From Sulfurovum sp. (lineage in GTDB: Bacteria > Campylobacterota > Campylobacteria > Campylobacterales > Sulfurovaceae), in NCBI GenBank assembly GCA_027019175.1, contig JALUXB010000076.1:1-33134 (forward strand): a stretch of DNA of 33,134 nucleotides, in the 5' to 3' direction. Position 1 is the first letter of the stretch; the number at the start of each line of letters is the position of its first letter. The position numbers and the translations under genes are program-made. This document shows, piece after piece, positions 22,384-30,636 of the stretch. The notes under the pieces are model-generated. The model was not told the origin of the DNA. It did not search any database and saw nothing but the letters and a program-made list of their open reading frames with translations.

Positions 22384-22509
22384 TTACTTGATATCGAACT
22401 TTTTTTTATAATATGCCACAACTGCCAGCCCGATACCGACCAATCCCAAAATAAAGACGATCGATCCGACAATAACGCTCATCGAAATAGGCTGACTGAG
22501 GTCAAACAT
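22384..22509 (-). CDS. 41-residue single-pass membrane protein between ileS and gatA
   Basis: This very short gene starts at ATG 22509 (overlapping the ileS TAA as TAATG) and ends TAA at 22384. The protein starts [15 protein letters not shown], has one membrane helix of about 24 residues ([21 protein letters not shown] is interrupted only by Gly), and ends YYKKKFDIK. Positioned in the ileS-gatA operon, it is translated by coupling. Its function is unknown. The overlap, helix and basic tail support it as a real gene. Confidence 0.75.
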   Translation of the reverse strand: MFDLSQPISMSVIVGSIVFILGLVGIGLAVVAYYKKKFDIK

Positions 22510-25262
22510 TATGCTACAACCCTGCTACAGCGTTCACACAGTGTCTCTTCCGCCGGTGCTGTATAACGCCAGCAGCGTGGACACTTGTGTGCAGTTGCCT
22601 TGTGTACACTAAAGGTTTTCCCCTCCACCTCAAAAGAGGCAAGCTGTTCCCCTTCACTCTGTGCTTTTACCGCAGAGACAACGAACCAGTCTTCAAGGTC
22701 TTTGTCATCACTGATGGGGAAGAGTGTTCTGTCTCCTGCAATCTCAAGCTCCAGTGTGGCTTTGATGACCTTTTCTTTTTTCAGTGAATCGATCGCTTCA
22801 GAAAACTTCTCACGTGCCTCCATCAGCAACGTATCATCGAAACTTTCGGTAACTTCCGGTACCGCTTCATAGAGTAGGTCGAAGACACTCTCCATCTCAT
22901 CTTTGAACACTGCCGGTGCATAGTCGAGGATCTCATCACTGGTATAAGTAAGTACCGGTGCGACCAGCCCCAACATTGCCTTGGCAATACGCAGCATTGC
23001 TGTCTGTGTTGCACGTCTCACCTCAGAGTCTTTTGCTTCACAGTAGAGCCTGTCTTTGGTAATATCCATATAAATACCGCTCAATTCATTGGTGATGAAG
23101 TGGTTCAGCGTTGCAAAACCTTTGAGGAAATCATTGGCATCGTAACTTGCTTTGACTGAAGCAAATACCTCACCCGCCTTCTTTAAAATCCACTTCTCAA
23201 GTTCACCGTACGCCTCTTCTGAAACCGGTCTCTCCAGGTCATTGACATTTGCCAGCAGGAAGCGGAAAGTATTTCGTATTTTTCTATACTGCTCGGCTGT
23301 CTGCTTCAAAATGCCGTCACTGATCTTCAAATCGCTCTGGTAGTCGCTCAGTGCTACCCACAAACGCAGAATTTCCGAGCCATACTGCTTGATGACCTTG
23401 TCGGGTGCTACGACATTTCCTTTGGACTTGGACATCTTCTCACCCTTCTCATCGACCGTAAAGCCATGGGTAATGAGCGTCTTGTATGAAGAGATGTGGT
23501 TGATCGCACTGCTAAGCAGCAGTGAAGACTGGAACCATCCTCTGTGCTGGTCGCTTCCCTCAAGATAGAGTGACGCGGGGTAGTTGCCTGCATCGTAGTT
23601 GCCTGAGAGCAGTACGGAGTTCCACGTCGAACCGCTGTCGAACCAGACATCAAGGATATCTTCGATCTTCTCCAGATCATCCGGATCGTACTTGCTGCCT
23701 TCTGGCAGAAGCTCCGCAATGCTCATCGAATACCACGCATCCGCACCATGCTCGTCAAAAAGTGCTGCAATATGTTCCAGTACCTCATCATCAAGAATAA
23801 CCGTTTTGGTGCTTTTGCTTCTGAAGAAAGCAATAGGCACACCCCAGCTTCGCTGACGCGAGATACACCAGTCGGGTCTGCCCTCGATCATCGGCTTGAG
23901 ACGGTTTTTCGCTGTTTCAGGGTAGAACTTGACCGTTTCTATCGCTTTGAGGGCACTTTCTCTAAGCGTATCATCCGAACCTTCCGGCTTATCATCGATA
24001 GAGATGAACCACTGGTTTGTCGCTCTGTAGATAAGTGGTTTTTTGGTTCTCCAACAGTGCGGGTAGGAGTGGGTAAATTTGCTAACCTTGAGCAGGTTTT
24101 CACCCAGCAGCTCCAAAATCGGCTCGTTTGCTTTGAAGATGTGCATACCGACAAACTTTTCAGGTTCCGGTAGCAGATTCAGTCCGACAACCGACTCATC
24201 ATAGAGTCCTTTTTCATTGACCGGCATAATCACTTCAAGTCCATACTTGAGCCCTACCTTGTAGTCATCTTCACCGTGTCCCGGTGCGGTATGGACACAC
24301 CCCGTACCGCCGTCCATCAGGACATGGTCACCAAGCACCACCTTGGAGGGGCGGCCGTTAAGCGGGTTGATCGCCAACAGCCCTTCAAGTTCCGTTGCGG
24401 CAATTTTGCGTGAAGCGTGTCCGCTTACGACACCCTCTTCTATCATCGCATCGTAACGTGCTTCAGCGACAATATGCCCGTCATCGGTCAAAACATACAT
24501 CTCATCCGGGTTGATAGAGATACCGCTGTTTGCAGGCAGTGTCCACGGTGTCGTCGTCCAAATGACCAACCCGGCCTTGCCGTGAATGTCAAGCTTCTCT
24601 TTGGCAGCGTCGGAGAGTTCGAAATGCACATAAATAGAGTAGTCCTCTTTATCCTCATACTCCACCTCCGCATCCGCCAGTGCCGTCTGTGCCGCCCATG
24701 ACCAGAAAATAGGCTTGTGACGCTCTACCAAAAGTCCTTTCTTCGCTACTGCGCACAACGTACGGTAAATATTCGCTTCAAACTTGAAATCCATCGTCAC
24801 ATAAGGATTCTCCCAGTCGGCAATGACACCGAGTGACTTGAAACCGTCACGCTGAATATCAATGAATTTCGCAGCATGCTCACGGCAGAGCGCACGGAAC
24901 TGTTCAGTAGGCATTGCCTCTTTCTTCGCCTTTCCGAGTTTCTCTTCGACCTTCTGCTCAATTGGCAGACCATGGCAATCCCAGCCCGGCGTCATACGTA
25001 CCGCTTTGCCCTGAAAATAGTTGTATTTCAGAATAATATCTTTGAGGATCTTATTGAGTGCATGCCCAATGTGGATATCACCATTGGCATATGGCGGACC
25101 ATCATGCAAGGTGAATAATTCTGCACCTTCACGTTTAGTCTTCATTTGACTGTAAATATCAGCATCAAACCATGCTTTATACCGTTTTGGTTCGTTTGTG
25201 GGAAGATTTCCGCGCATCGGGAAGTCTGTTTTGGGCAGGAGGAGAGTCTCTTTGTAATCCAT
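22509..25262 (-). CDS. ileS: Isoleucyl-tRNA synthetase
   Basis: This class I synthetase has 917 residues from the preferred ATG 25262 (MDYKETLLLPKTDFPMRG). The HIGH motif is in PYANGDIHIGHALNK, the KMSKS motif in KGEKMSKSKGNVV, and the C-terminal zinc knuckle is CPRCWRY followed by CERC. It charges tRNA-Ile and edits Val. An ATG six codons earlier (25280) is possible, but GAAGG 11 bases upstream fits the later start. Confidence 0.97.
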   Translation of the reverse strand: MDYKETLLLPKTDFPMRGNLPTNEPKRYKAWFDADIYSQMKTKREGAELFTLHDGPPYANGDIHIGHALNKILKDIILKYNYFQGKAVRMTPGWDCHGLPIEQKVEEKLGKAKKEAMPTEQFRALCREHAAKFIDIQRDGFKSLGVIADWENPYVTMDFKFEANIYRTLCAVAKKGLLVERHKPIFWSWAAQTALADAEVEYEDKEDYSIYVHFELSDAAKEKLDIHGKAGLVIWTTTPWTLPANSGISINPDEMYVLTDDGHIVAEARYDAMIEEGVVSGHASRKIAATELEGLLAINPLNGRPSKVVLGDHVLMDGGTGCVHTAPGHGEDDYKVGLKYGLEVIMPVNEKGLYDESVVGLNLLPEPEKFVGMHIFKANEPILELLGENLLKVSKFTHSYPHCWRTKKPLIYRATNQWFISIDDKPEGSDDTLRESALKAIETVKFYPETAKNRLKPMIEGRPDWCISRQRSWGVPIAFFRSKSTKTVILDDEVLEHIAALFDEHGADAWYSMSIAELLPEGSKYDPDDLEKIEDILDVWFDSGSTWNSVLLSGNYDAGNYPASLYLEGSDQHRGWFQSSLLLSSAINHISSYKTLITHGFTVDEKGEKMSKSKGNVVAPDKVIKQYGSEILRLWVALSDYQSDLKISDGILKQTAEQYRKIRNTFRFLLANVNDLERPVSEEAYGELEKWILKKAGEVFASVKASYDANDFLKGFATLNHFITNELSGIYMDITKDRLYCEAKDSEVRRATQTAMLRIAKAMLGLVAPVLTYTSDEILDYAPAVFKDEMESVFDLLYEAVPEVTESFDDTLLMEAREKFSEAIDSLKKEKVIKATLELEIAGDRTLFPISDDKDLEDWFVVSAVKAQSEGEQLASFEVEGKTFSVHKATAHKCPRCWRYTAPAEETLCERCSRVVA

Positions 25263-25300
25263 AATTGATAATACCTTCATAGCGTGTATATTATCGGGGG

Positions 25301-25306
25301 ATTATA
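25301..25306 (-). promoter_or_regulatory. -10 box upstream of ileS
   Basis: A perfect minus-strand TATAAT in GGATATAATCC lies about 39 bases upstream of the ileS start, in the short divergent region with the PncC-like gene. No consensus -35. Confidence 0.4.
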
Positions 25307-25347
25307 TCCAAATGTCCATTAGAGGCTACTTTCGGTACAATTTCCTT

Positions 25348-25830
25348 ATGGAAAATATAAAATATATAACAGAAAAAATTATTAGGCATCTATCGGAAAA
25401 AGGCAACAGTATCACTTTTGCGGAAAGCTGCACGGGCGGGCGTATCGCTGCCGCATTTACCTCCATTTCAGGGGCATCTGCCGTACTGGGCGGCTCGTGT
25501 GTCACCTACTCCAACGAGATCAAACACCGCTGGCTCGGTGTCGAGAATAAGGTTTTGGATACTTACGGTGCGGTAAGCGAGGAGTGTGTTTCGCAAATGC
25601 TTGACGGTATTGTCAAAATGGCAGAAGCGGACTACGCCCTTGCCGTCTCAGGTATTGCCGGGCCTACCGGCGGTACCCTCCTCAAACCTGTAGGTACTGT
25701 TTACATCGGTGTGTTGACACCGGAAGACAAAGAAATATACCACTGTCTCTTTAAAGGAGACCGTGAAGCAGTACAACAGCAGTCAGTTGCTTTTGCCATT
25801 GAAAAACTTGCTTTAAAACTAAAAATTTAA
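25348..25830 (+). CDS. pncC: CinA C-terminal domain protein, nicotinamide-nucleotide amidase
   Basis: This 160-residue protein consists only of the CinA C-terminal domain. It has the motif FAESCTGGRIAAAFT (catalytic Ser about S27), SGASAVLGGSCVTYSNEIK, GAVSEECV, and VSGIAGPTGGT. Members deamidate nicotinamide mononucleotide. I prefer ATG 25348 (MENIKYITEK); an upstream ATG at 25312 would add 12 residues of no evident family match. A TACAAT box ends only 7 bases before ATG 25348, so the transcript could be leaderless. Confidence 0.9.
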   Translation: MENIKYITEKIIRHLSEKGNSITFAESCTGGRIAAAFTSISGASAVLGGSCVTYSNEIKHRWLGVENKVLDTYGAVSEECVSQMLDGIVKMAEADYALAVSGIAGPTGGTLLKPVGTVYIGVLTPEDKEIYHCLFKGDREAVQQQSVAFAIEKLALKLKI

Positions 25831-25858
25831 AATTTTTTTTTATTTTTCAGTTTTTCAC

Positions 25859-25887
25859 TTGACAACAAAGGGACTCTTGGCTATAAT
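25859..25887 (+). promoter_or_regulatory. Consensus sigma-70 promoter of the tRNA cluster
   Basis: TTGACA at 25859-25864 and TATAAT at 25882-25887 are both perfect consensus with a 17-base spacer, 38 bases before the first tRNA. Such a strong promoter fits a stable-RNA operon. Confidence 0.9.
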
Positions 25888-25924
25888 TCCGTCCACTTAT
25901 TCAGAAAACCTGCATAAGACGTGT

Positions 25925-26000
25925 GACCCGTTAGCTCAGTCGGTAGAGCAACTCCCTTTTAAGGAGTGGGCCCTAGGTTCGAATCCTAGACGGGTCACCA
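25925..26000 (+). tRNA. tRNA-Lys (anticodon TTT), copy 1
   Basis: 76 nt including encoded CCA. Acceptor GACCCGT pairs with ACGGGTC; anticodon loop CTTTTAA; T arm CTAGG/CCTAG. Identical to the copy at 26116. Confidence 0.97.
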
Positions 26001-26014
26001 CCATTTCGTAATGT

Positions 26015-26091
26015 GCGGCGGTAGTTCAGTTGGTTAGAATACCTGCCTGTCACGCAGGGGGTCGCGAGTTCGAGTCTCGTCCGCCGCGCCA
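26015..26091 (+). tRNA. tRNA-Asp (anticodon GTC), copy 1
   Basis: 77 nt with encoded CCA. Acceptor GCGGCGG/CCGCCGC, discriminator G, anticodon loop CTGTCAC. Identical to the copy at 26526. Confidence 0.97.
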
Positions 26092-26115
26092 TTACAACAC
26101 TTTATATTTTACTGT

Positions 26116-26191
26116 GACCCGTTAGCTCAGTCGGTAGAGCAACTCCCTTTTAAGGAGTGGGCCCTAGGTTCGAATCCTAGACGGGTCACCA
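26116..26191 (+). tRNA. tRNA-Lys (anticodon TTT), copy 2
   Basis: 76 nt with CCA, identical to the first tRNA-Lys, including the flanking GT before the acceptor and the CCACC after it. This suggests local duplication. Confidence 0.97.
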
Positions 26192-26210
26192 CCAAAACAC
26201 TCACTCCGTT

Positions 26211-26286
26211 GGTCGCTTAGCTCAGTTGGTAGAGCGCTACCCTTACAAGGTAGATGTCACAAGTTCGAGTCTTGTAGCGACCACCA
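26211..26286 (+). tRNA. tRNA-Val (anticodon TAC), copy 1
   Basis: 76 nt with CCA; acceptor GGTCGCT/AGCGACC; anticodon loop CTTACAA. Identical to the copy at 26396. Confidence 0.97.
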
Positions 26287-26314
26287 TATACAATGTGACT
26301 GTTTGGATCTAGAT

Positions 26315-26390
26315 GACCCTTTCATCTAGTGGCCAAGGATGCTACGTTTTCATCGTAGTCACAGAGGTTCAAATCCTCTAGGGGTCGCCA
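26315..26390 (+). tRNA. tRNA-Glu (anticodon TTC)
   Basis: 76 nt with CCA; acceptor GACCCTT/AGGGGTC with one G-T pair, discriminator G; anticodon loop TTTTCAT between stem CTACG/CGTAG. Confidence 0.95.
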
Positions 26391-26395
26391 TTTTC

Positions 26396-26471
26396 GGTCG
26401 CTTAGCTCAGTTGGTAGAGCGCTACCCTTACAAGGTAGATGTCACAAGTTCGAGTCTTGTAGCGACCACCA
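26396..26471 (+). tRNA. tRNA-Val (anticodon TAC), copy 2
   Basis: 76 nt with CCA, identical to the tRNA-Val at 26211. Only 5 bases separate it from tRNA-Glu. Confidence 0.97.
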
Positions 26472-26525
26472 TCGTATCTTAATTTTATTTCGATACAATT
26501 CTTTTCAACCTTTCAAGGTTACGGT

Positions 26526-26602
26526 GCGGCGGTAGTTCAGTTGGTTAGAATACCTGCCTGTCACGCAGGGGGTCGCGAGTTCGAGTCTCGTCCGCCGCGC
26601 CA
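26526..26602 (+). tRNA. tRNA-Asp (anticodon GTC), copy 2
   Basis: 77 nt with CCA, identical to the tRNA-Asp at 26015. Confidence 0.97.
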
Positions 26603-26626
26603 CTCTTTTTTATTCACTTTTGTTAT

Positions 26627-26713
26627 GCGGATGTGGCGGAATTGGTAGACGCGCTAGATTCAGGTTCTAGTGGGAGCAATCCCGTGGAGGTTCGAGTCCT
26701 CTCATCCGCACCA
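26627..26713 (+). tRNA. tRNA-Leu (anticodon CAG)
   Basis: 87 nt with encoded CCA and discriminator A. Acceptor GCGGATG/CATCCGC; anticodon stem CTAGA/TCTAG with loop TTCAGGT; normal long variable arm of a leucine tRNA. It is the last gene of the cluster. Confidence 0.96.
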
Positions 26714-26809
26714 CACTTATAAACACTACTTTTCCATACATCTTATCAAATCCTCGATATATTTTAACGTGCATCATTGCTTCTACATACTAACTTGGCC
26801 AACATACAC

Positions 26810-26832
26810 GTAGGGTGCGTATCCACGCACCA
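26810..26832. repeat. Dispersed palindrome, inverted-pair member 1
   Basis: GTAGGGTGCGTATCCACGCACC: the CTAC-flank is on the left, opposite to the copy at 26893. Stem GGTGCGT/ACGCACC-type with a few changes. Confidence 0.75.
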
Positions 26833-26892
26833 ATATGATCATGCGGATCCAAATAGAGGAAAGCAGCTGGCACAAGTAAAGAACGATTAGAA

Positions 26893-26914
26893 GGTGCATG
26901 GGTACGCACCCTAC
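26893..26914. repeat. Dispersed palindrome, inverted-pair member 2
   Basis: GGTGCATGGGTACGCACCCTAC, with one change in the left stem. Together with the copy at 26810 it forms an inverted pair about 105 bases long, like paired REP elements. Confidence 0.75.
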
Positions 26915-26989
26915 AGAAATTTTAAAAGCCGGTGGTTAAAAGTGGGTGGAGTAGAGGTCCAATCCAGCAATAATGCACAAAGAAGAGCG

Positions 26990-28285
26990 CTACTGATCTC
27001 TCAAGCGGATACGTACACTCTCCTCGTGTGCGGTAAGCCCTTCTGTGTGAGCGATCATCGCGCACTGCTCACCGATCTCTTTCATCCCCTGTTTGCTCAT
27101 CATAATGATGGAGGATTTTTTTAGGAAGTTCTCTACACTCAAAGGTGAGTAGAACTTCGCCGTACCGCCTGTTGGCAGTGTATGGTTGGGGCCTGCGATG
27201 TAGTCACCGATAGGCTCTGGCGTATTCTCGCCAAGGAAAATCGCACCGGCATGTTTGATCTTATCAAGCAGTGCCATCGGATCTTCCGTTACCACTTCAA
27301 GGTGTTCAGGAGCGATCTCATTCATCAGGTCGACTGCCTCGTCCATATCCTGTGTTACAATGATGGCACCACGCTCTTCTATGGATTTTCTGGCAATGGC
27401 TTCTCGGCTGAGCGTACTGAGGAATGCTTCTACTTTGTCACTGACTCTGTTGGCAAGTTCGGAGTCAGTCGTGATGAGGATGGAACTTGCCATCTCGTCA
27501 TGCTCCGCCTGAGAGAGCAGATCGATAGCAAGGTAGTCTTCTCTTGCGCTGCTGTCTGCCAAAATGCCGATCTCACTCGGTCCTGCGATCATATCGATAT
27601 TCACTTCGCCGTAGACCAGCTTCTTTGCCGTTGCAACAAAGATATTGCCCGGTCCCGTGATCACATCGACCTTTGGGATCGTTTCAGTACCGTACGCCAT
27701 CGCACCGATCGCTGATGCACCGCCAACTTTAAATACTTTCTTAACACCGCAGAGGTGACATGCTGCAAGCAAAAGCTCATTGAGTTCATTGTCCGGTGCC
27801 GGGGTACAGACGACAATCTCCTTCACGCCTGCAACCTGAGCCGGGATGACATTCATTAGCAGTGATGAGGGATAGGCAGCCTTGCCGCCGGGAATGTAGA
27901 GCCCTGCTCTGTCTACAGGTGTGACCTTCTGTCCCAGTATTGTGCCACTCTCTTCTGTATCCATCCATGTTTTTGGCATCAGCTTTTGATGATACGCTTC
28001 AATGCGGTCATAGGCAAGCTTGAGGGCATCTCTAAGTTTGCCGTCAATGTTCTCATAGGCTGCTGCCATTGCATCGGTCGATACCATCAGCTCTTCGTCA
28101 CTCTGAGGCTCCCAGCGGTCAAAACGTGCAATTTGCGCTCTTAACGCACTGTTACCTTGGGTTTGGATCTCTTTAAGGAGTCCGGAGACAATCCCTGTCA
28201 CCCCCTCGATATCCATCTTCCCTCGTTCAAGAAGTTCGTTGAAGTTGGCTTCGAATGTATCGTCACTGCTGTAAAATATTTTCAT
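26990..28285 (-). CDS. hisD: Histidinol dehydrogenase
   Basis: This 431-residue protein is full length. It carries VDRAGLYIPGGKAAYPSS, VDVITGPGNIFVATAKK, the IDMIAGPSEIGILAD segment, LLSQAEHDEMASS with the conserved zinc-site His, and PEHLEV plus GPNHTLPTGG near the C-terminus. It performs the last two oxidation steps of histidine synthesis. It has a palindromic repeat 18 bases upstream and no other his gene next to it. Confidence 0.98.
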   Translation of the reverse strand: MKIFYSSDDTFEANFNELLERGKMDIEGVTGIVSGLLKEIQTQGNSALRAQIARFDRWEPQSDEELMVSTDAMAAAYENIDGKLRDALKLAYDRIEAYHQKLMPKTWMDTEESGTILGQKVTPVDRAGLYIPGGKAAYPSSLLMNVIPAQVAGVKEIVVCTPAPDNELNELLLAACHLCGVKKVFKVGGASAIGAMAYGTETIPKVDVITGPGNIFVATAKKLVYGEVNIDMIAGPSEIGILADSSAREDYLAIDLLSQAEHDEMASSILITTDSELANRVSDKVEAFLSTLSREAIARKSIEERGAIIVTQDMDEAVDLMNEIAPEHLEVVTEDPMALLDKIKHAGAIFLGENTPEPIGDYIAGPNHTLPTGGTAKFYSPLSVENFLKKSSIIMMSKQGMKEIGEQCAMIAHTEGLTAHEESVRIRLRDQ

Positions 28286-28302
28286 TTGTATTACCTTTTT
28301 TT

Positions 28303-28324
28303 GGTGCGTAAATACGCACCCTAC
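28303..28324. repeat. Dispersed palindrome upstream of hisD
   Basis: GGTGCGTAAATACGCACCCTAC, same repeat family as at 16348, in the hisD upstream region. Confidence 0.8.
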
Positions 28325-28451
28325 ATTGATAAAAGATTTCTGGAAGAAATCATACCAAAACTATTCACGAATCATTATTAATTTATCATACTCCTTCTGG
28401 ATTTTCCTCTTTCCTCTCATCCTATCTTCAGTTAGAGAATGCAAACCATTA

Positions 28452-29381
28452 CTAAAAAACCTCCCAAACCAACCTGTTACGCTTGTTTTTATAAACGCTT
28501 TCCGGCAATTCTAATCGTAAGTGCGGTTTGTATATGGTGTTGTACTCCTGATAGAGGCTGAGCACTTTGGAGTGCTCGAACTCCAGTGAGGTTTTGGTGC
28601 AGTGTTTTTGGCAGGTTTTGGCGGGGAAGTAGGTCTGCTTGTCGTTGTAGATGCCGGCGATGTCGCAGGCTCTGGAGTGGGAGATGGTGCTGTTTGGGTA
28701 GTAGATGTCGGCATAGAAGAGCGGTTTTTTGTTCAAAAAGGACATATCGTAGGGTTTGTTCTCTATGCTGACTCTCGATACACCCATACTTTTGTAAAAC
28801 TCCCTTACGAAATCTATCTCGAACTCAAGGTGGGTGGTGAGCTTTTTTTGGTTTGCAAGCTGTTTGGAGCTGACCTCAAGCGGCTCTTTTGCGTCTAAAA
28901 AGGCATTTTTTATCGTTTTGGTGAAGTTGACGCCCAGTATCACTTTGAAGTCCTCTTTGACAAGTTGGAGCATACCGAAGTCGTTGACTACCACCTCTTT
29001 GACTTCCAGCCGTTTTAGCTCCTCCAAAATCTCTTTAGCTTCCTTCATCTTATGCTCACCGATAGGGGGAAAGACAAAGACAAAGTTATGATGCGTGTCG
29101 TTGAAGTAGCTGTATGCTTTGGCGATGTCAAGTGGAGAAGGCAGAAGATGCTCACAGTAGCTGTTGCCAAAATAGACCCCTTTTATCACCTTTTTGAGCT
29201 CCCGCTCGTCGTAGAAGTAGTGCTGGTTGTTTTGTATCTCTTTGATGGCGTAGTAGTAGTGCTTGTACTTGGGGTGCATCGCGGGGCTTATGAGCGGTTC
29301 GAAGCGTGAAGCGTGTGCCTGTAGGAGTTCATCGAGGTTTTTGAGTGTATGGATGTCGTTGGCTTTGATGTAGAGTTTCAT
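28452..29381 (-). CDS. Peptidase U32-like protein resembling UbiV
   Basis: This 309-residue protein looks like a U32-family TIM-barrel protein. It has the strand-turn EVVVNDFGMLQLV and four cysteines, C76, C239, C257 and C261. The spacing of the last two (TCQKHC) matches the UbiV pattern, in which four Cys hold an Fe-S cluster. It is the second gene of an overlapping pair (ATGA) with another U32-like protein. UbiU/UbiV hydroxylate a ubiquinone precursor without oxygen in other proteobacteria. Campylobacterota use menaquinone, so the substrate here is unknown; a pathway assignment would be inference. Confidence 0.7.
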   Translation of the reverse strand: MKLYIKANDIHTLKNLDELLQAHASRFEPLISPAMHPKYKHYYYAIKEIQNNQHYFYDERELKKVIKGVYFGNSYCEHLLPSPLDIAKAYSYFNDTHHNFVFVFPPIGEHKMKEAKEILEELKRLEVKEVVVNDFGMLQLVKEDFKVILGVNFTKTIKNAFLDAKEPLEVSSKQLANQKKLTTHLEFEIDFVREFYKSMGVSRVSIENKPYDMSFLNKKPLFYADIYYPNSTISHSRACDIAGIYNDKQTYFPAKTCQKHCTKTSLEFEHSKVLSLYQEYNTIYKPHLRLELPESVYKNKRNRLVWEVF

Positions 29382-30328
29382 AGGTCGTACTGGCTCTCTT
29401 TGTAGTTGTAGGGTTCGCTCTCATCATGTAGCAGAAACTTCACAAACTCCCTTCCTCTTGAGGGGATTTTATAGGAGACGATATTGGGGTGTTTTTGGAA
29501 AATCTCTATGGTTTTGAGGATGGCGGTTTTGTTGAGCTTGTGAAATATCTTGTAGGGGTTGTCCTCTTTGTCAAATGTCTGATAGTTCTCGTTTGTAGAG
29601 ATAGTTTTGAGTTGTGCTGCTTTTTGCTCCTGAGTGAGTTTGGGGTTTTTGAGTGTGTGCTTGAAGTGTACATCGGCTTTTTCGATGCTCTTTTTTGAGT
29701 TGATGGCATAACCGCAGAGTGAACCAAACTCCAGCGAATCGTACCCATGTTCACTGAAACAAAACGCTTCACTGAAGCGGCAGTTATCTCCAAACAAAAA
29801 CGCCTCGAACTGCACCTCTTTGTAGTGGGAGACGATACTTTCCAACTCCTCTATCGTGATATCTCTTGGCAAAATGATTTTCACAGGCGAGAACTGCAAA
29901 AAGAACGCCACCGCCGCTTTGGAGTAGAAGCCAAAGAGGTTGGAGAGCACTATCTTGTCATACCCAAGTGAGTGCAGATAGAGCAGTGTAGGCATATTGG
30001 CGACGATCATCCCATCAACCTTGTCGGCAAAGAGTGTGAAGTTGCGTTTTATCTCCTCCAAGATAATCCCATTGGTAAAAAAGGCGTTGAGTGCCAGATA
30101 GAGCGTGCCGCCATGCTGTTGGATTTTGGTGATGTCTTGTGTGATTTTTTCGATGGAGGAGTACTGCTCTTTGAGTCGGTAGCGTCTGTTTGGGGAGATT
30201 TGGGTGGCGTAGCTCTCTATGTAGCGCTTGTCGATATAGCCGAAGTAAAACTGCCGAAACCCAAGTCGCAGCAGTTCGTCGATATCGTTTTGTTGGGAGA
30301 TGCCTATGATGCATTTGGAAAAGTTCAT
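29378..30328 (-). CDS. Peptidase U32-like protein resembling UbiU
   Basis: This 316-residue protein has U32-like features: a barrel start with GFRQFYFGYID, YLALNAFF, VDGMIVANMPTLLYL, KIVLSNLFGFYS, and a Cys-rich region with C183, C190 and C205 (DNCRFSEAFCFSEHG, then GSLCGYAINSKKS). The C183/C190 spacing is like that of UbiU. It overlaps the UbiV-like gene, so the two probably form a heterodimer. Function unknown beyond the family. Its TGA stop is embedded in an ATGA overlap, evidence that TGA is a stop in this genome. Confidence 0.72.
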   Translation of the reverse strand: MNFSKCIIGISQQNDIDELLRLGFRQFYFGYIDKRYIESYATQISPNRRYRLKEQYSSIEKITQDITKIQQHGGTLYLALNAFFTNGIILEEIKRNFTLFADKVDGMIVANMPTLLYLHSLGYDKIVLSNLFGFYSKAAVAFFLQFSPVKIILPRDITIEELESIVSHYKEVQFEAFLFGDNCRFSEAFCFSEHGYDSLEFGSLCGYAINSKKSIEKADVHFKHTLKNPKLTQEQKAAQLKTISTNENYQTFDKEDNPYKIFHKLNKTAILKTIEIFQKHPNIVSYKIPSRGREFVKFLLHDESEPYNYKESQYDL

Positions 30329-30344
30329 GGGTTACTCTGAATTT

Positions 30345-30560
30345 TTACCGAGTCTTACTATTAAATGATGCTCTTATTTTATCAAGTGAAAGTTTTTTTA
30401 TTTTACCGCGTTCATAGCGTTCTCTTCTGCTTTCAAGAACCTTCTTGTGCCATGCCGGTGATGTTAATGGGGTTTCGTTTTGTTTCAAGCTGTTCCATAA
30501 TTGCTCCATAAGATAAACCTTTTGAGCCGGGGACATACTACTAATATTACTTATTGACAT
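30345..30560 (-). CDS. Addiction-module antitoxin-like protein, orphan
   Basis: This 71-residue protein resembles the small putative addiction-module component family: SPAQKVYLMEQLWNSL, then an AWHKKVLESRRERYERGK segment and a basic tail. Start ATG 30560 has AAAGGAG six bases upstream; a GTG at 30584 would add eight residues. Members usually precede a RelE-type toxin, but here the next gene is the U32-like gene 16 bases away, so no toxin partner is visible. It lies 76 bases from the unusual tRNA at 30637. Confidence 0.75.
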   Translation of the reverse strand: MSISNISSMSPAQKVYLMEQLWNSLKQNETPLTSPAWHKKVLESRRERYERGKIKKLSLDKIRASFNSKTR

Positions 30561-30636
30561 ATCGAACTCCTTTGATGCCTCCACTATTTATCTATTTTGT
30601 TTTATTATACTCTGTTTTGGATATTTTTTCAATTTT

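Larger units (their letters stand above)
26714..26989. other. Intergenic region between tRNA-Leu and hisD
   Basis: About 275 bases between the tRNA cluster (plus) and the 3' end of hisD (minus). Apart from two oppositely oriented copies of the GGTGCGT palindrome at 26810 and 26893, which bracket about 60 bases, I see no gene and no clear terminator. Confidence 0.6.

Noticed and set aside
22374-22472. N-terminal extension of GatA up to 22472
   Set aside because: It overlaps the small membrane-protein gene in another frame and has no family match; GTG 22373 has a good ribosome binding site.
28511-29309. Long open frames opposite the U32-like genes
   Set aside because: They are low-complexity shadows (Arg/Cys- or Val-rich) of the minus-strand coding frames.
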